Assembly: GCA_039024435.1 (NCBI GenBank)
Contig: JBCCQH010000012.1
Span: forward strand, 27,086 to 91,085
Length of the DNA stretch: 64,000 nt
Source: JBCCQH01 sp039024435
GTDB taxonomy: Bacteria > Bacteroidota > Bacteroidia > J057 > JADKCL01
Reading direction: 5' to 3'
The notes under the pieces are model-generated. The model did not search any database. It had not been told where the DNA came from and saw nothing but the letters and a program-made list of their open reading frames with translations. Position 1 is the stretch's first letter, and each line of letters begins with the position of its first letter. Below are positions 35,264 through 43,931 of this stretch, piece after piece. A program made the translations under genes and the position numbers.

Positions 35264-37468
35264 ATGACCATTGAAAAGGCCAAACAGGCACTCAAAACGT
35301 ATTTCGGTTACGACAGTTTCCGCCCGATGCAGGAGCAGGTTATCGCGCGGGTCCTGGACGGTAAAGATGCCGTGGTGCTCATGCCGACCGGCGGAGGCAA
35401 ATCGATCTGCTTTCAGATTCCCGCTCTGGTGCGCCCTGGCGTGGGTTTGGTCATTTCGCCCCTGATCGCATTGATGAAGGACCAGGTGGAAGGACTCCGC
35501 GCCAACGGTGTCCGCGCTGCTTTTATGAATTCCAGTCGTTCGGGAATTGACAATTTGCGGGTCGAAAATGCGGCTCTCAACGGGGAGATCGACCTGCTGT
35601 ACGTCTCCCCGGAAAAGGCATTGTCCAATGATTTTTCCAATGTTCTCAGTGCGTTGTCCTTGTCGCTGATTGCGGTCGATGAAGCGCACTGCATTTCCCA
35701 GTGGGGCCATGATTTTCGCCCGGAATACACCCAGATGCACGCACTCAAGGAGCGTTTTCCTCAGATTCCAATGGTGGCACTGACCGCAACCGCGGACAAA
35801 TTGACCCGGAAAGACATCGTCACGAACCTGAAGTTGCACGATCCGGAAGTATTTCTGGCCTCTTTTGACCGGCCCAATCTGAGTCTGAATGTCTTGCCGG
35901 GGCGCAACCGCTACCGGGTCATCAAGCAGTGGATCGAGGACCGGCCGGGCCAGTCGGGGATTATTTATTGCCTCAGCCGCCGCTCGACTGAGGACATCGC
36001 CGCCAAATTGAAGGCCGACGGCATCAATGCGGCTTTTTACCATGCGGGAATGGGCCCACAGATCCGGGCGCGCACCCAGGAACGGTTCATTCGCGATGAC
36101 ATCCCCATTGTGTGCGCGACGATTGCTTTCGGGATGGGAATCGACAAACCCAACGTGCGCTGGATCATTCACTACAACCTCCCCAAGAATATCGAAAGCT
36201 ATTACCAGGAAATCGGGCGGGCCGGTCGGGATGGTTTGCCGGGAGAGACGCTGCTGTTTTACAGCTATGCGGATGTGGTACAGTTGCAGCAATTCATCGC
36301 CGAAAGTGGGCAGCGGGAGATCCTGGAAACCAAGTTGGGGCGGATCGAGCAGTACGCTAATGCTCAGGTTTGCCGCCGCCAGGTATTGCTGGCCTATTTT
36401 GGGGAGCACACGGATGAGAACTGCGGCAATTGTGACATCTGCGAAGATCCTCCGGAGAAGCTGGACGGGACCGTATTGGCCCAAAAGGCCCTTTCGGCGC
36501 TGATCCGCATGAAGGAAGCAGTGGGGATGAACCTGGTCGTGGATGTGCTGCGGGGATCGGCCCGGCAGGAAATTGTGGCCCGGGGATTTGATCGGATTAA
36601 GACTTACGGCGCCGGCGCCGACATTTCCCGGAACGACTGGCAGCAATTTATCCTGCAAATGCTCAATATCGGGCTCCTGGAGATCGCCTACGATGAAGGG
36701 AATACGCTCAAAGTAACCGCTCCGGGCCGCGAGGTGCTGTTCGATGGGCGTCCGGTGGAATTGGTGCGGATCGTGAAGCGCAAACCAGCAAAAGCCAAGG
36801 CCGCTTCCCCCCCCAATTCGGCCGCTTTGAAGCCCAATGAGGCCCTGTTTGAACGCCTGCGACGGCTGCGAAAAAAACTGGCCGACAAGCAGGGCGTGCC
36901 GCCTTATATCGTCTTTGGGGATGCGCCTTTGAAAGAGATGTCGGCCCAGATGCCCACCAATGAGATCCAGATGCGGCGGATCAGCGGAGTGGGGGACAAG
37001 AAGCTGCGGGTCTACGGACCGGATTTTATCAACGAGATCTTGCGCTTTGTCCAGGAAAATGGCATTCAATCGACGCCGGCTAGCAATTACCGGGAACCGG
37101 CGCCCAAGTCCCGGAGCCGGACTTCCGCCCAAGGAAAAGCCCCCAAAGTGCCGAAAAAGCCCACGGAGCGGGTCAGCTACGAGCTGTGGAAGAGTGGGCG
37201 CTCGGTGGAAGCCATCGGGGTGGAGCGGGAGCTGCGCACCGAAACGATCTACAGCCACCTGATCAAACTCTATGCGACCGGGAAGTATCCGGACATCGAC
37301 CTGTTTTCCTTCATGAATGTCGATGAGTTGCAGCGGGTATTGCGGGCAGTGGTGGAAGTCGGAGAGGCAAAGCTCGGTCCGATTTTCCAGCATTTAAATG
37401 AGGAAATCCCGTACTACAAGATCAAGTTTGCATTGGCGTACAAGAAGCGCCAAGGTAAAAACGGGTGA
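35264..37468 (+). CDS. recQ: ATP-dependent DNA helicase RecQ
   Basis: A 734-residue helicase for recombination and replication-fork repair. Motifs in order: YFGYDSFRPMQEQVI, Walker A in MPTGGGKSICFQIPAL (near 41-47), DEAHCISQWGHDFRPEY, AFGMGIDKPNVRWIIHY and QEIGRAGRDGLPG. The zinc-binding RecQ-C domain has CRRQVLLAYFGE and CGNCDIC (near 369-392). An HRDC domain (near 525-600) and a C-terminal helix-turn-helix part (near 635-720) complete the long RecQ architecture common in Bacteroidota. Confidence 0.95.
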   Translation: MTIEKAKQALKTYFGYDSFRPMQEQVIARVLDGKDAVVLMPTGGGKSICFQIPALVRPGVGLVISPLIALMKDQVEGLRANGVRAAFMNSSRSGIDNLRVENAALNGEIDLLYVSPEKALSNDFSNVLSALSLSLIAVDEAHCISQWGHDFRPEYTQMHALKERFPQIPMVALTATADKLTRKDIVTNLKLHDPEVFLASFDRPNLSLNVLPGRNRYRVIKQWIEDRPGQSGIIYCLSRRSTEDIAAKLKADGINAAFYHAGMGPQIRARTQERFIRDDIPIVCATIAFGMGIDKPNVRWIIHYNLPKNIESYYQEIGRAGRDGLPGETLLFYSYADVVQLQQFIAESGQREILETKLGRIEQYANAQVCRRQVLLAYFGEHTDENCGNCDICEDPPEKLDGTVLAQKALSALIRMKEAVGMNLVVDVLRGSARQEIVARGFDRIKTYGAGADISRNDWQQFILQMLNIGLLEIAYDEGNTLKVTAPGREVLFDGRPVELVRIVKRKPAKAKAASPPNSAALKPNEALFERLRRLRKKLADKQGVPPYIVFGDAPLKEMSAQMPTNEIQMRRISGVGDKKLRVYGPDFINEILRFVQENGIQSTPASNYREPAPKSRSRTSAQGKAPKVPKKPTERVSYELWKSGRSVEAIGVERELRTETIYSHLIKLYATGKYPDIDLFSFMNVDELQRVLRAVVEVGEAKLGPIFQHLNEEIPYYKIKFALAYKKRQGKNG

Positions 37469-37516
37469 AAATAGCTGGGGAGGGGCGCCGTCGGTACAGA
37501 GAAAGCCTGGTTCAAC

Positions 37517-38122
37517 TCAATTTTCCCGGACTTCGACCCCAGCGGGAGGATCCGCCGAGCCGTCGTTGGGAATCAGGACCTGCTTCTTGTATTTGGGGAG
37601 GTTGATTTCGTCTTCCACAATGAAAGCGTCGGGAAATACCTGGCGGAAGCCGGCCATTTCCCGCATGGCTTCTTCCCGGGAGAGGAAATCGCCCACACGG
37701 ACCCGGAAGTGGGGTGGTTGCCATTTTTGGTAGATGGGATAATCAAAATCGCCAAACGCCTGAATGAAGTCGGCTTTGGATTCATTGGCAAATTCGAGGC
37801 GGCTCCCAGCGTAGATCTGCACTCGGTAGCCGGGGCCGGTGATCATTGCATTGTTCTGGGAGACGTGTAGATTCAACAGGTCCTGCAGCCGCGGAGAAAA
37901 GATGTAGTTGACCAGGGCCGGGCCGGCCACGGTATCTTCTCCGGGATCGAATACGTGTACGGCGTCGCCCGTGGCGTCGACCGGTGGCAATGCAAAGTCA
38001 TAGACTTTGCGAAAGCTGGCTACGCTTTGGGTTTCTCCCTGGGCAAAGATCGGTGCGACCGTTCCCGCAAGAACGATAAATGCTCCGAGGGCCAGTATCA
38101 GGTATGTTCTCAAATACAACAT
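37517..38122 (-). CDS. Secreted SPOR-domain protein
   Basis: A 201-residue protein from ATG 38122, where a signal peptide begins (MLYLRTYLILALGAFIVLAGTVAPIFAQ). The C-terminal half is a SPOR domain (GYRVQIYAGSRLEFANESKAD, PPHFRVRVGDFLSREEAMREM, FPDAFIVEDEI). SPOR domains bind glycan strands stripped of stem peptides at division sites. The short N-terminal part is not recognised. It converges with recQ. A TACTTTTG element lies at 38147-38154 on the same strand, 24 nt before the ATG. Confidence 0.85.
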   Translation of the reverse strand: MLYLRTYLILALGAFIVLAGTVAPIFAQGETQSVASFRKVYDFALPPVDATGDAVHVFDPGEDTVAGPALVNYIFSPRLQDLLNLHVSQNNAMITGPGYRVQIYAGSRLEFANESKADFIQAFGDFDYPIYQKWQPPHFRVRVGDFLSREEAMREMAGFRQVFPDAFIVEDEINLPKYKKQVLIPNDGSADPPAGVEVREN

Positions 38123-38159
38123 AGGGTTACGCAAGTCTGATCGTGGCAAAAGTACGCCA

Positions 38160-38640
38160 ATTATTTCAAAATTCATCGGGCTGCCGGATGAAGGCAGAAC
38201 AGAAATTGCTTTGGCTGAGGGAACGTCACGGAATTGCGTTCCCGGGAGAATCCTTGGGGCGGGGCTGGGGCACTGAATCGTGTTGGAAGAACTCACCGTC
38301 GGGCGAAAAACCCGGGGTACTGCAACAGTATACGGCAAACCGACGGTGGGGGTTATGTGGGTTCAGAGGCTTTAAAGGACGAAAATGGTGGTTTTCTCGG
38401 AAAAATCCGGATGAAGGGCAAAAAAAATTTCCTTTGGCACATCTGTCACATGTGGTGGCACACATTTGTCCATGTGGGGCAATGGAGCCGGATGTGGAGG
38501 ACGGAGTCAGGGAAGGGAAGCAAAATTGTGTGGCAGAATTGTCCGGGAGGTTCGTCGAAAATGTTTATATTGTTATCTCAAACGAAACAAATACCCTGTT
38601 CAAAGAAAGTTGTTGCAGACGGTATAATCTTGACCCAGGG
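38160..38640. other. Long intergenic region with a short tandem repeat
   Basis: No gene seen; a 187-codon open frame here has no family features and uneven composition. The region includes an imperfect tandem repeat at 38436-38477: two units of about 21 nt, each beginning GGCACA and ending CATGTGG. It may hold control sites for the porP-gldJ pair downstream. Confidence 0.45.
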
Positions 38641-38669
38641 TTGATTATTCGTAATTTTTTCTATCTTTA
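38641..38669 (+). promoter_or_regulatory. Promoter for the second porP gene
   Basis: TTG at 38641-38643, an 18-nt gap and TATCTTTA at 38662-38669, about 90 nt before the porP ATG. Confidence 0.5.
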
Positions 38670-38760
38670 CGGAGTAGAAAAAGCTGGGCGGTATAGTTTT
38701 TTTTAAGTTTAAAAGGAAGCCATTTTTGGCACCGAATCATTAAACTTTGGCACTGTGTTT

Positions 38761-39795
38761 ATGAAAAGAGGCATCTTCAGGATCGTGGTGTTGGGAGTCA
38801 TCATCACTGCCGGCTACTGCTTGGGACACGCCCAAGACCCTCAGTACACGCAGTTTTATGCGAACCAACCAATGCTTAACCCAGCTTTTACGGGCGCTGC
38901 GCTCGGACCTCGGGTTTCTATGAATTATCGTGCACAGTGGGTATCGATCCCCGGTTCTTACCGGCAAACTGCCGTTGGGTACGATCAACCTCTCCTTTTT
39001 GGAAGATCTTTGCAAGGCATCGGTGGCTTGATTCAAACGGATCAGGCCGGCGAAGGAAACTTGAGTAAGATCAACGTCCAACTCAATTACTCATTTGCGG
39101 TCCAATTTGGCCGCCGTGGACACGAGCAATACCTGCGCTTTGGTCTCGGAGGTGGGCTTGAGCAGGCGAGCATTGATTTTGCAAAGCTCCGCTTCGGCGA
39201 TCAGATTGATCCCCGCGAGGGTTTTGTCCGCGCCACGCAAGAACCAGGCACGCCGGAGCCGCGCTTCTCGCCGGATATCAATGCCGGTATCGCTTATTAC
39301 AACCAGTACGCGTGGCTGGGCGTTTCGGTGCACCACCTTACGGAGCCGCACCAGACGTTTATCACATCGCTGCGAAACGAAAGCACACGATTGCCGCGTC
39401 GCATCACAGCTACAGCGGGTCTGCGTATTCCGGTCGGTCCGCCGAACAATCCCGAAAAAATCAGCATCTCCCCGGCGTTGTTGTTCATGACACAGCGCAA
39501 CTTCAACCAGTTGAACATCGGTACCTACGTGAATATTGAACCGATGATCTTCGGGGTGTGGTGGAGATCGAATTACAACAATTTCAACGGTGATTTCATT
39601 TCGAGTGACATGGTCGCCGGTTTGGTGGGCTTCAAGAATGGCCCCTTCTCAATTGGATACTCTTACGACTACACCGTTTCTTCGCTGACCAACCAGATTT
39701 CCGGTGGTTCGCATGAATTGGCGTTGATCGTAGAATGGGAACGCGACAAGCCGAAAACATTCCGGCACCGAAAGCTTCCTTGTCCGCGGTTCTAA
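38761..39795 (+). CDS. PorP/SprF family T9SS membrane protein (second copy)
   Basis: A 344-residue protein from ATG 38761 with a signal peptide ending in LGHAQ. The mature start DPQYTQFYANQPMLNPAFTG and the internal GSYRQTAVGYDQPLL, MIFGVWWRSN and YSYDYTVSSL segments identify the PorP/SprF family. It is clearly diverged from the copy at 14288-15271. It lies 87 nt before gldJ, which has its own promoter. Confidence 0.9.
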   Translation: MKRGIFRIVVLGVIITAGYCLGHAQDPQYTQFYANQPMLNPAFTGAALGPRVSMNYRAQWVSIPGSYRQTAVGYDQPLLFGRSLQGIGGLIQTDQAGEGNLSKINVQLNYSFAVQFGRRGHEQYLRFGLGGGLEQASIDFAKLRFGDQIDPREGFVRATQEPGTPEPRFSPDINAGIAYYNQYAWLGVSVHHLTEPHQTFITSLRNESTRLPRRITATAGLRIPVGPPNNPEKISISPALLFMTQRNFNQLNIGTYVNIEPMIFGVWWRSNYNNFNGDFISSDMVAGLVGFKNGPFSIGYSYDYTVSSLTNQISGGSHELALIVEWERDKPKTFRHRKLPCPRF

Positions 39796-39810
39796 AAACA
39801 TCTATATTTG
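39780..39810 (+). promoter_or_regulatory. Promoter for gldJ
   Basis: TTG at 39780-39782, a 20-nt gap and TATATTTG at 39803-39810, an exact TAnnTTTG match, 72 nt before the gldJ ATG. Confidence 0.65.
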
Positions 39811-39882
39811 TTACCTATCGGAATTAGTGAAAATAGGCACTGCTATTAATATTTTGTAATCCTTGAAAAACCCTACGAAACG

Positions 39883-41043
39883 ATGAAAGAAAAAAGCTTG
39901 CTGAGTCTGCTGTGTGCATTAACAGTCGGACTCTTCTTCGGGTGCGGAGGTGGAAACAACATCAACTTTGTTGGTAAAGGTAGCACCAAAACCGGCCTCA
40001 AGTACAACGAAGAAGGTGGCTTTGAAGTGCAGAACTTCAAGGGGATGGAACCGGCTCCCGGCCTGGTATTCGTCCAGGGCGGTACGTACATCATGGGCGG
40101 CGGCGAAAAGGACATCGAGCATTCGATGGACAATCGCGAGCGCCAGGTGACGGTTCACTCGTTCTACATTGATGAAACCGAAGTCGCCAATGTCGACTAC
40201 AAAGAATTTCTCTGGTACATCCTGAAGGATTCCGGGGAAGTGATGTACCGCCAGCTCTATCCGGATACCACGGTGTGGCTGCGTGACTTGGCCTTCAACG
40301 ATCCTTACGCCCAATATTATTACTCTCACATTGCCTTCAACACTTACCCTGTGGTCGGTGTGAACTGGCACCAGGCAAATGAATATGCGAAGTGGCGGAC
40401 GGCAATCGTGAACAAGACGCTGCTTGAGCGCGATGAGGAAGCGGTACTTTATCCCGCTTATCGTCTCCCGACGGAAGCCGAATGGGAGTACGCAGCACGC
40501 GGTCTCCTCGAACAAGAAAATTATCCCTGGGAAGGTAAGTCGCTCCGCGATGCGCAGGGTCGTTTCCGCGCCAACTTTAAGCGAGGCCGCGGTGACTACG
40601 CCGGTTGGGCCGGTGGTGACGGTCGCCATTACACGGATGGCTACATGATTACGGCTCCGGTACGCTCCTTCTACCCGAATGATTTTGGCGCCTACAACAT
40701 GGCGGGCAATGTCGCCGAATGGACCATGGATACCTACCGGGTGCTCTCCGGCGAAGACGTCGAAGACCTCAACCCGAATCGCCGTCGCGGCCGCACCGAA
40801 ATTCGTCCCGACCAGTGGTTGGATGACTTTACCTACAATGAAAAGAATTCGCTGCTGTTCAATCCGGACCCCAATACTCCGAACAACAGTGTCTTCGATA
40901 ATATCAAGGTTTACCGTGGTGGTTCGTGGGCCGACATCGCCTACTTCCTGACTCCCGGATCCCGTCGTTTCCACAACGCGGACTCTTCGCACGCAACCAT
41001 TGGGTTCCGTTGTGCCATGATCCGCTTGGGAAGCCCGTTCTAA
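39883..41043 (+). CDS. gldJ: Gliding/T9SS lipoprotein GldJ
   Basis: A 386-residue lipoprotein (lipobox FFGC, Cys 21) with a SUMF1-like fold, paralogous to GldK. The signature N-terminus STKTGLKYNEEGGFEVQNF followed by APGLVFVQGGTYIMGGGE points to GldJ. Other landmarks are FYIDETEVANVDYKEF, YPVVGVNWHQANEYAKWR, RLPTEAEWEYAARG and MAGNVAEWTMDTYR. GldJ stabilises GldK and is required for secretion and gliding. A terminator follows 26 nt after the stop. Confidence 0.88.
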   Translation: MKEKSLLSLLCALTVGLFFGCGGGNNINFVGKGSTKTGLKYNEEGGFEVQNFKGMEPAPGLVFVQGGTYIMGGGEKDIEHSMDNRERQVTVHSFYIDETEVANVDYKEFLWYILKDSGEVMYRQLYPDTTVWLRDLAFNDPYAQYYYSHIAFNTYPVVGVNWHQANEYAKWRTAIVNKTLLERDEEAVLYPAYRLPTEAEWEYAARGLLEQENYPWEGKSLRDAQGRFRANFKRGRGDYAGWAGGDGRHYTDGYMITAPVRSFYPNDFGAYNMAGNVAEWTMDTYRVLSGEDVEDLNPNRRRGRTEIRPDQWLDDFTYNEKNSLLFNPDPNTPNNSVFDNIKVYRGGSWADIAYFLTPGSRRFHNADSSHATIGFRCAMIRLGSPF

Positions 41044-41068
41044 GCCCCCAAGGAATTACAAAATAAAG

Positions 41069-41099
41069 AGCTCGGACCATATCATGGTTCGAGCTTTTT
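41069..41099 (+). terminator. Intrinsic terminator after gldJ
   Basis: AGCTCGGACCAT / ATGGTTCGAGCT, a 12-bp stem with one G-T pair and an ATC loop, followed by TTTTT. Confidence 0.85.
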
Positions 41100-41430
41100 G
41101 CATAGTGGGGCAAGTATTGGAGCCGGGGGCTTGCCCGCTGTGGTACGAAAAAAAGAGTTGCCGGCAACTACTGCAAGGCCGAAACCGAGTGCTTATTGGC
41201 CGCGCCCAAATGCCTTTCTGATTCAATGAATCCTTTATAGATGCATTCCGATGTGTGCGGTCCCCCAATCGCAATCGCGGTGAAACCGCCGAGTTAGAAA
41301 TGAGAATTGCGGGGTAAAGGAATCGGACCTTGGGGAAACTGACTCAGTGAGGGAGACCGTTCCCGACACGCGGCCTGGCTTAGGGGGGGACAGATGCATA
41401 ACCGTGTTGCGATCAAAGCGATTGGCTTTA
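41100..41430. other. Intergenic region without a gene
   Basis: No coding sequence supported. One hairpin (GGGCAAG near 41108 / CTTGCCC near 41130) is present. The region separates the gldJ terminator from the converging FG-GAP gene. Confidence 0.5.
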
Positions 41431-43692
41431 TCAACGCGCGACGATTACGCGGCGGCTGAGGTGGAGATCGCGGCTGCGCACCTGCACGATGTACATGCCC
41501 TCGGCGAGGGAGTGCAGGTCGATTTCGGTTTTTGCGCCGGTCATGGGTTGCGCCAGAAGACGGCGTCCCGCCAGGTCCCAGATTTCGGCGCTGAGTTGGC
41601 CTCCGGACAATGGGCCGCTCAGGGCAAGGGTAAGGCGGTCACGTGCCGGATTGGGGAAGATCTTGAGGTCCACGGTTTCTGGAGGTGTCGGTGCGGATGC
41701 CCCCACAATACCGGTGTTGCGGAACAGCATTAAGCCCCCGCGTTGCGTACCGACCACGTAGGTCTTTTGGGCACTGTCCAAAACGGCGGCGGTGATCGTG
41801 GCGTACCCGCCGATGTCGGTGCCGAAGAGGTCGCCTTTATTGGTGAAAGCCACGCCGGGCACCAGGCTGAAATCCCCAAAGACCTCAATGGATCCGGCGA
41901 GGTTACCGACCAGCAATTCGGCTTTGCCATCTCCGTCAATGTCGTCCATGCGCGGCTTAGAGAAGCCGTTTGAGAAGGGGCTACCCGTAGCATCGTCGAC
42001 TTTGATTTGGCCGAGGGTGTCATTTTCCTTGACGAAGTTGGGCAGGCTGGCACTGCCGGTATTGCGGTAGAACTGCACGTAGCCCCGGTGGTGCCCCAAC
42101 AGCAGGTCAAGGTCGCCGTCGCCGTCCACGTCGTACAGTTCCGGGGCGCTGTACAGCCCCGCGTCAATGTTTTGGTAGGTGCCGGTTTGGTAATTGAATT
42201 GGGCGGGACTGCCCGGCGCTGCATCGTTGCGGAAGTAGTGCAGGCCACCATCGGCTTTGCCGAGGAGAAGATCGGGGTCGCCGTCGTTGTCGAGATCGCC
42301 GATGGCCGGACTCAGGTACTCATCGATGGCGACATCCGGGCTCGTGCTCAAGCCGAGGTAGTCGGCATCGACGAGGGTAAAAGCGGGCGCTTGGGCGGTA
42401 CCGGTATTCTCAAAGAGCTGGAGGGAGCTGGTCTGCCCATCGAGCGAGTCCCAGCGTCCCAGATTTCCGACCAGAAGATCGGTTCGGCCGTCCCCGTTGT
42501 AATCAAAAAATAGGGGCGCGGCTCCGGTACCCGTTTCGATCATTTCCTCCTGAAAGATGCCGAACCGCTGCAACTGAAAGTCGGGAAAGTCGTCGGTATT
42601 TTGATTTCGGTAGTAGGCACTGCCGCGGATGTCCTCGATCTCCACGGTGCGGTTGGAGGCCGCGATCAGATCGCGGACGCCATCGTTGTTCACGTCGAGG
42701 TGGAAAGTGACGGGAAAGACGGGGATGTCAATGGTGCCGCCATTGGAGGGAAAGTCGTCTTCTTTGTAGTCGAAGTTCGCGATGGCGAGGCTTCCGGCGT
42801 TGCGCAGAGCGGTGATATTCGAACAGTCGACGTCCCCGACCAGCAGATCAGTCAGGGTATCACCGTTGAGGTTAAGTGCGGTCAATGTCGACCCGGAGTG
42901 CAATCCGGTCCGCAGGTTTTCTCTTGGATTGGCGGTGCGTTGACCGGGGCCACAGGGCGTATTTCCGATGATGATTTCACAGGTAAAGATGTCCTCGCGG
43001 GCGTGGCCGAAGCAATTGGACTGTACGGTATATTCAAATTGAAGAGGATTGCCGTAATTCTCCATTGACCAGTTGCGGTGCCACTCGATGTCGCGCCCCG
43101 CCAGGTCAAACACCAGGATATCGAGGTCGCCGTCCCGATCTACGTCCACAATGGCGGGAAAATCGGACCGCGCCGAGTAGAGCGGCACGTTGGGCGGGTA
43201 ATCGGTGTAGAGGGTATCGGCGTAGATGCTGAACCCCAACTGCCCGTTGTTATCGCCGGTGGTATTGCGAAACACCCGAATGTTTGAAGTCCCGGGAAGA
43301 TTGGTGAAGATATCCGCGTAGCCATCGGCATCAAAATCTTTCATCAATAGCCAGGCGGTAAGGTCCTCCGGAAATGCCGCCATGAATTCGGGAGCAAAGG
43401 TATAGTCGACTTCGCCGGGCGTGCCGCCATTGCGGAAGGTCAGCAGCATGTCATCCACCCGGTCAAACACGACGAGATCGAGGTGACCGTCCATGTCCAG
43501 ATCGGCGGCGCTGTACTGGGGCGAGGTCAATCCGCCCGCCCAGGCCGCTTTCAGGGCTCGCCCTTGGACCGTGACCGGAATATCGTTGCGGAGTTCGTAC
43601 AAAAATGAGGTTTGGGCCGACAAGCCGAGGCTTACCGAAAACAAGAGGGTCAACAGCAAAAACCGCAAGGCGGAAGCGTTCATCGTATTCAT
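41431..43692 (-). CDS. FG-GAP/VCBS-repeat protein with T9SS type A sorting domain
   Basis: A 753-residue secreted protein with a signal peptide (LLLTLLFSVSLGLSAQ). Many FG-GAP/VCBS units carry calcium-type loops such as DLDMDGHLDLVV, DVDRDGDLDILVF, DYNGDGRTDLLVG and DIDGDGKAELLVG, giving a beta-propeller. The last 80 residues (VDLKIFPNPARDRLTLAL, IWDLAGRRLL, LAEGMYIVQV) are a type A T9SS C-terminal signal, so the protein is exported by T9SS and fixed to or released from the surface. The exact role is unknown; adhesion or binding is likely. Confidence 0.9.
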   Translation of the reverse strand: MNTMNASALRFLLLTLLFSVSLGLSAQTSFLYELRNDIPVTVQGRALKAAWAGGLTSPQYSAADLDMDGHLDLVVFDRVDDMLLTFRNGGTPGEVDYTFAPEFMAAFPEDLTAWLLMKDFDADGYADIFTNLPGTSNIRVFRNTTGDNNGQLGFSIYADTLYTDYPPNVPLYSARSDFPAIVDVDRDGDLDILVFDLAGRDIEWHRNWSMENYGNPLQFEYTVQSNCFGHAREDIFTCEIIIGNTPCGPGQRTANPRENLRTGLHSGSTLTALNLNGDTLTDLLVGDVDCSNITALRNAGSLAIANFDYKEDDFPSNGGTIDIPVFPVTFHLDVNNDGVRDLIAASNRTVEIEDIRGSAYYRNQNTDDFPDFQLQRFGIFQEEMIETGTGAAPLFFDYNGDGRTDLLVGNLGRWDSLDGQTSSLQLFENTGTAQAPAFTLVDADYLGLSTSPDVAIDEYLSPAIGDLDNDGDPDLLLGKADGGLHYFRNDAAPGSPAQFNYQTGTYQNIDAGLYSAPELYDVDGDGDLDLLLGHHRGYVQFYRNTGSASLPNFVKENDTLGQIKVDDATGSPFSNGFSKPRMDDIDGDGKAELLVGNLAGSIEVFGDFSLVPGVAFTNKGDLFGTDIGGYATITAAVLDSAQKTYVVGTQRGGLMLFRNTGIVGASAPTPPETVDLKIFPNPARDRLTLALSGPLSGGQLSAEIWDLAGRRLLAQPMTGAKTEIDLHSLAEGMYIVQVRSRDLHLSRRVIVAR

Positions 43693-43878
43693 GTACGGAA
43701 GAAGCAGTTCAATTCGACAGGGATGATCAGGTATACGCAGGGGACCGCGCTTTGTGACGCACCGGGTCGAAAAGCAGGGGCTTCATCGGTTCACCGACAA
43801 ACTCCCCAATGATTTGTGCCGGTTTTGGGGGATAGCAATTGTGGACCGTGAGGAATGAAAACCCGCACCAAGCGGTAC

Positions 43879-43913
43879 AAAAAAAGCGACCGGCCGCAGC
43901 AGATCGCTTTTTT
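43879..43913. terminator. Bidirectional terminator
   Basis: AAAAAAGCGA and TCGCTTTTTT pair around a 14-nt loop, so both strands end in a T-run. It lies 19 nt past the stop of the TPR gene on the minus strand. Confidence 0.75.
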
Positions 43914-43931
43914 GAGGATTCACCGGGAAGA

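Noticed and set aside
35150..37393. 747-codon open frame antisense to recQ
   Set aside because: It mirrors recQ codon structure in a GC-rich gene and reads as Pro/Arg/His-rich sequence without any domain; recQ is plainly the real gene.
38143..38706. 187-codon open frame in the gap before the second porP
   Set aside because: Mixed composition, no domains, and it crosses the tandem repeat and the promoter of porP.
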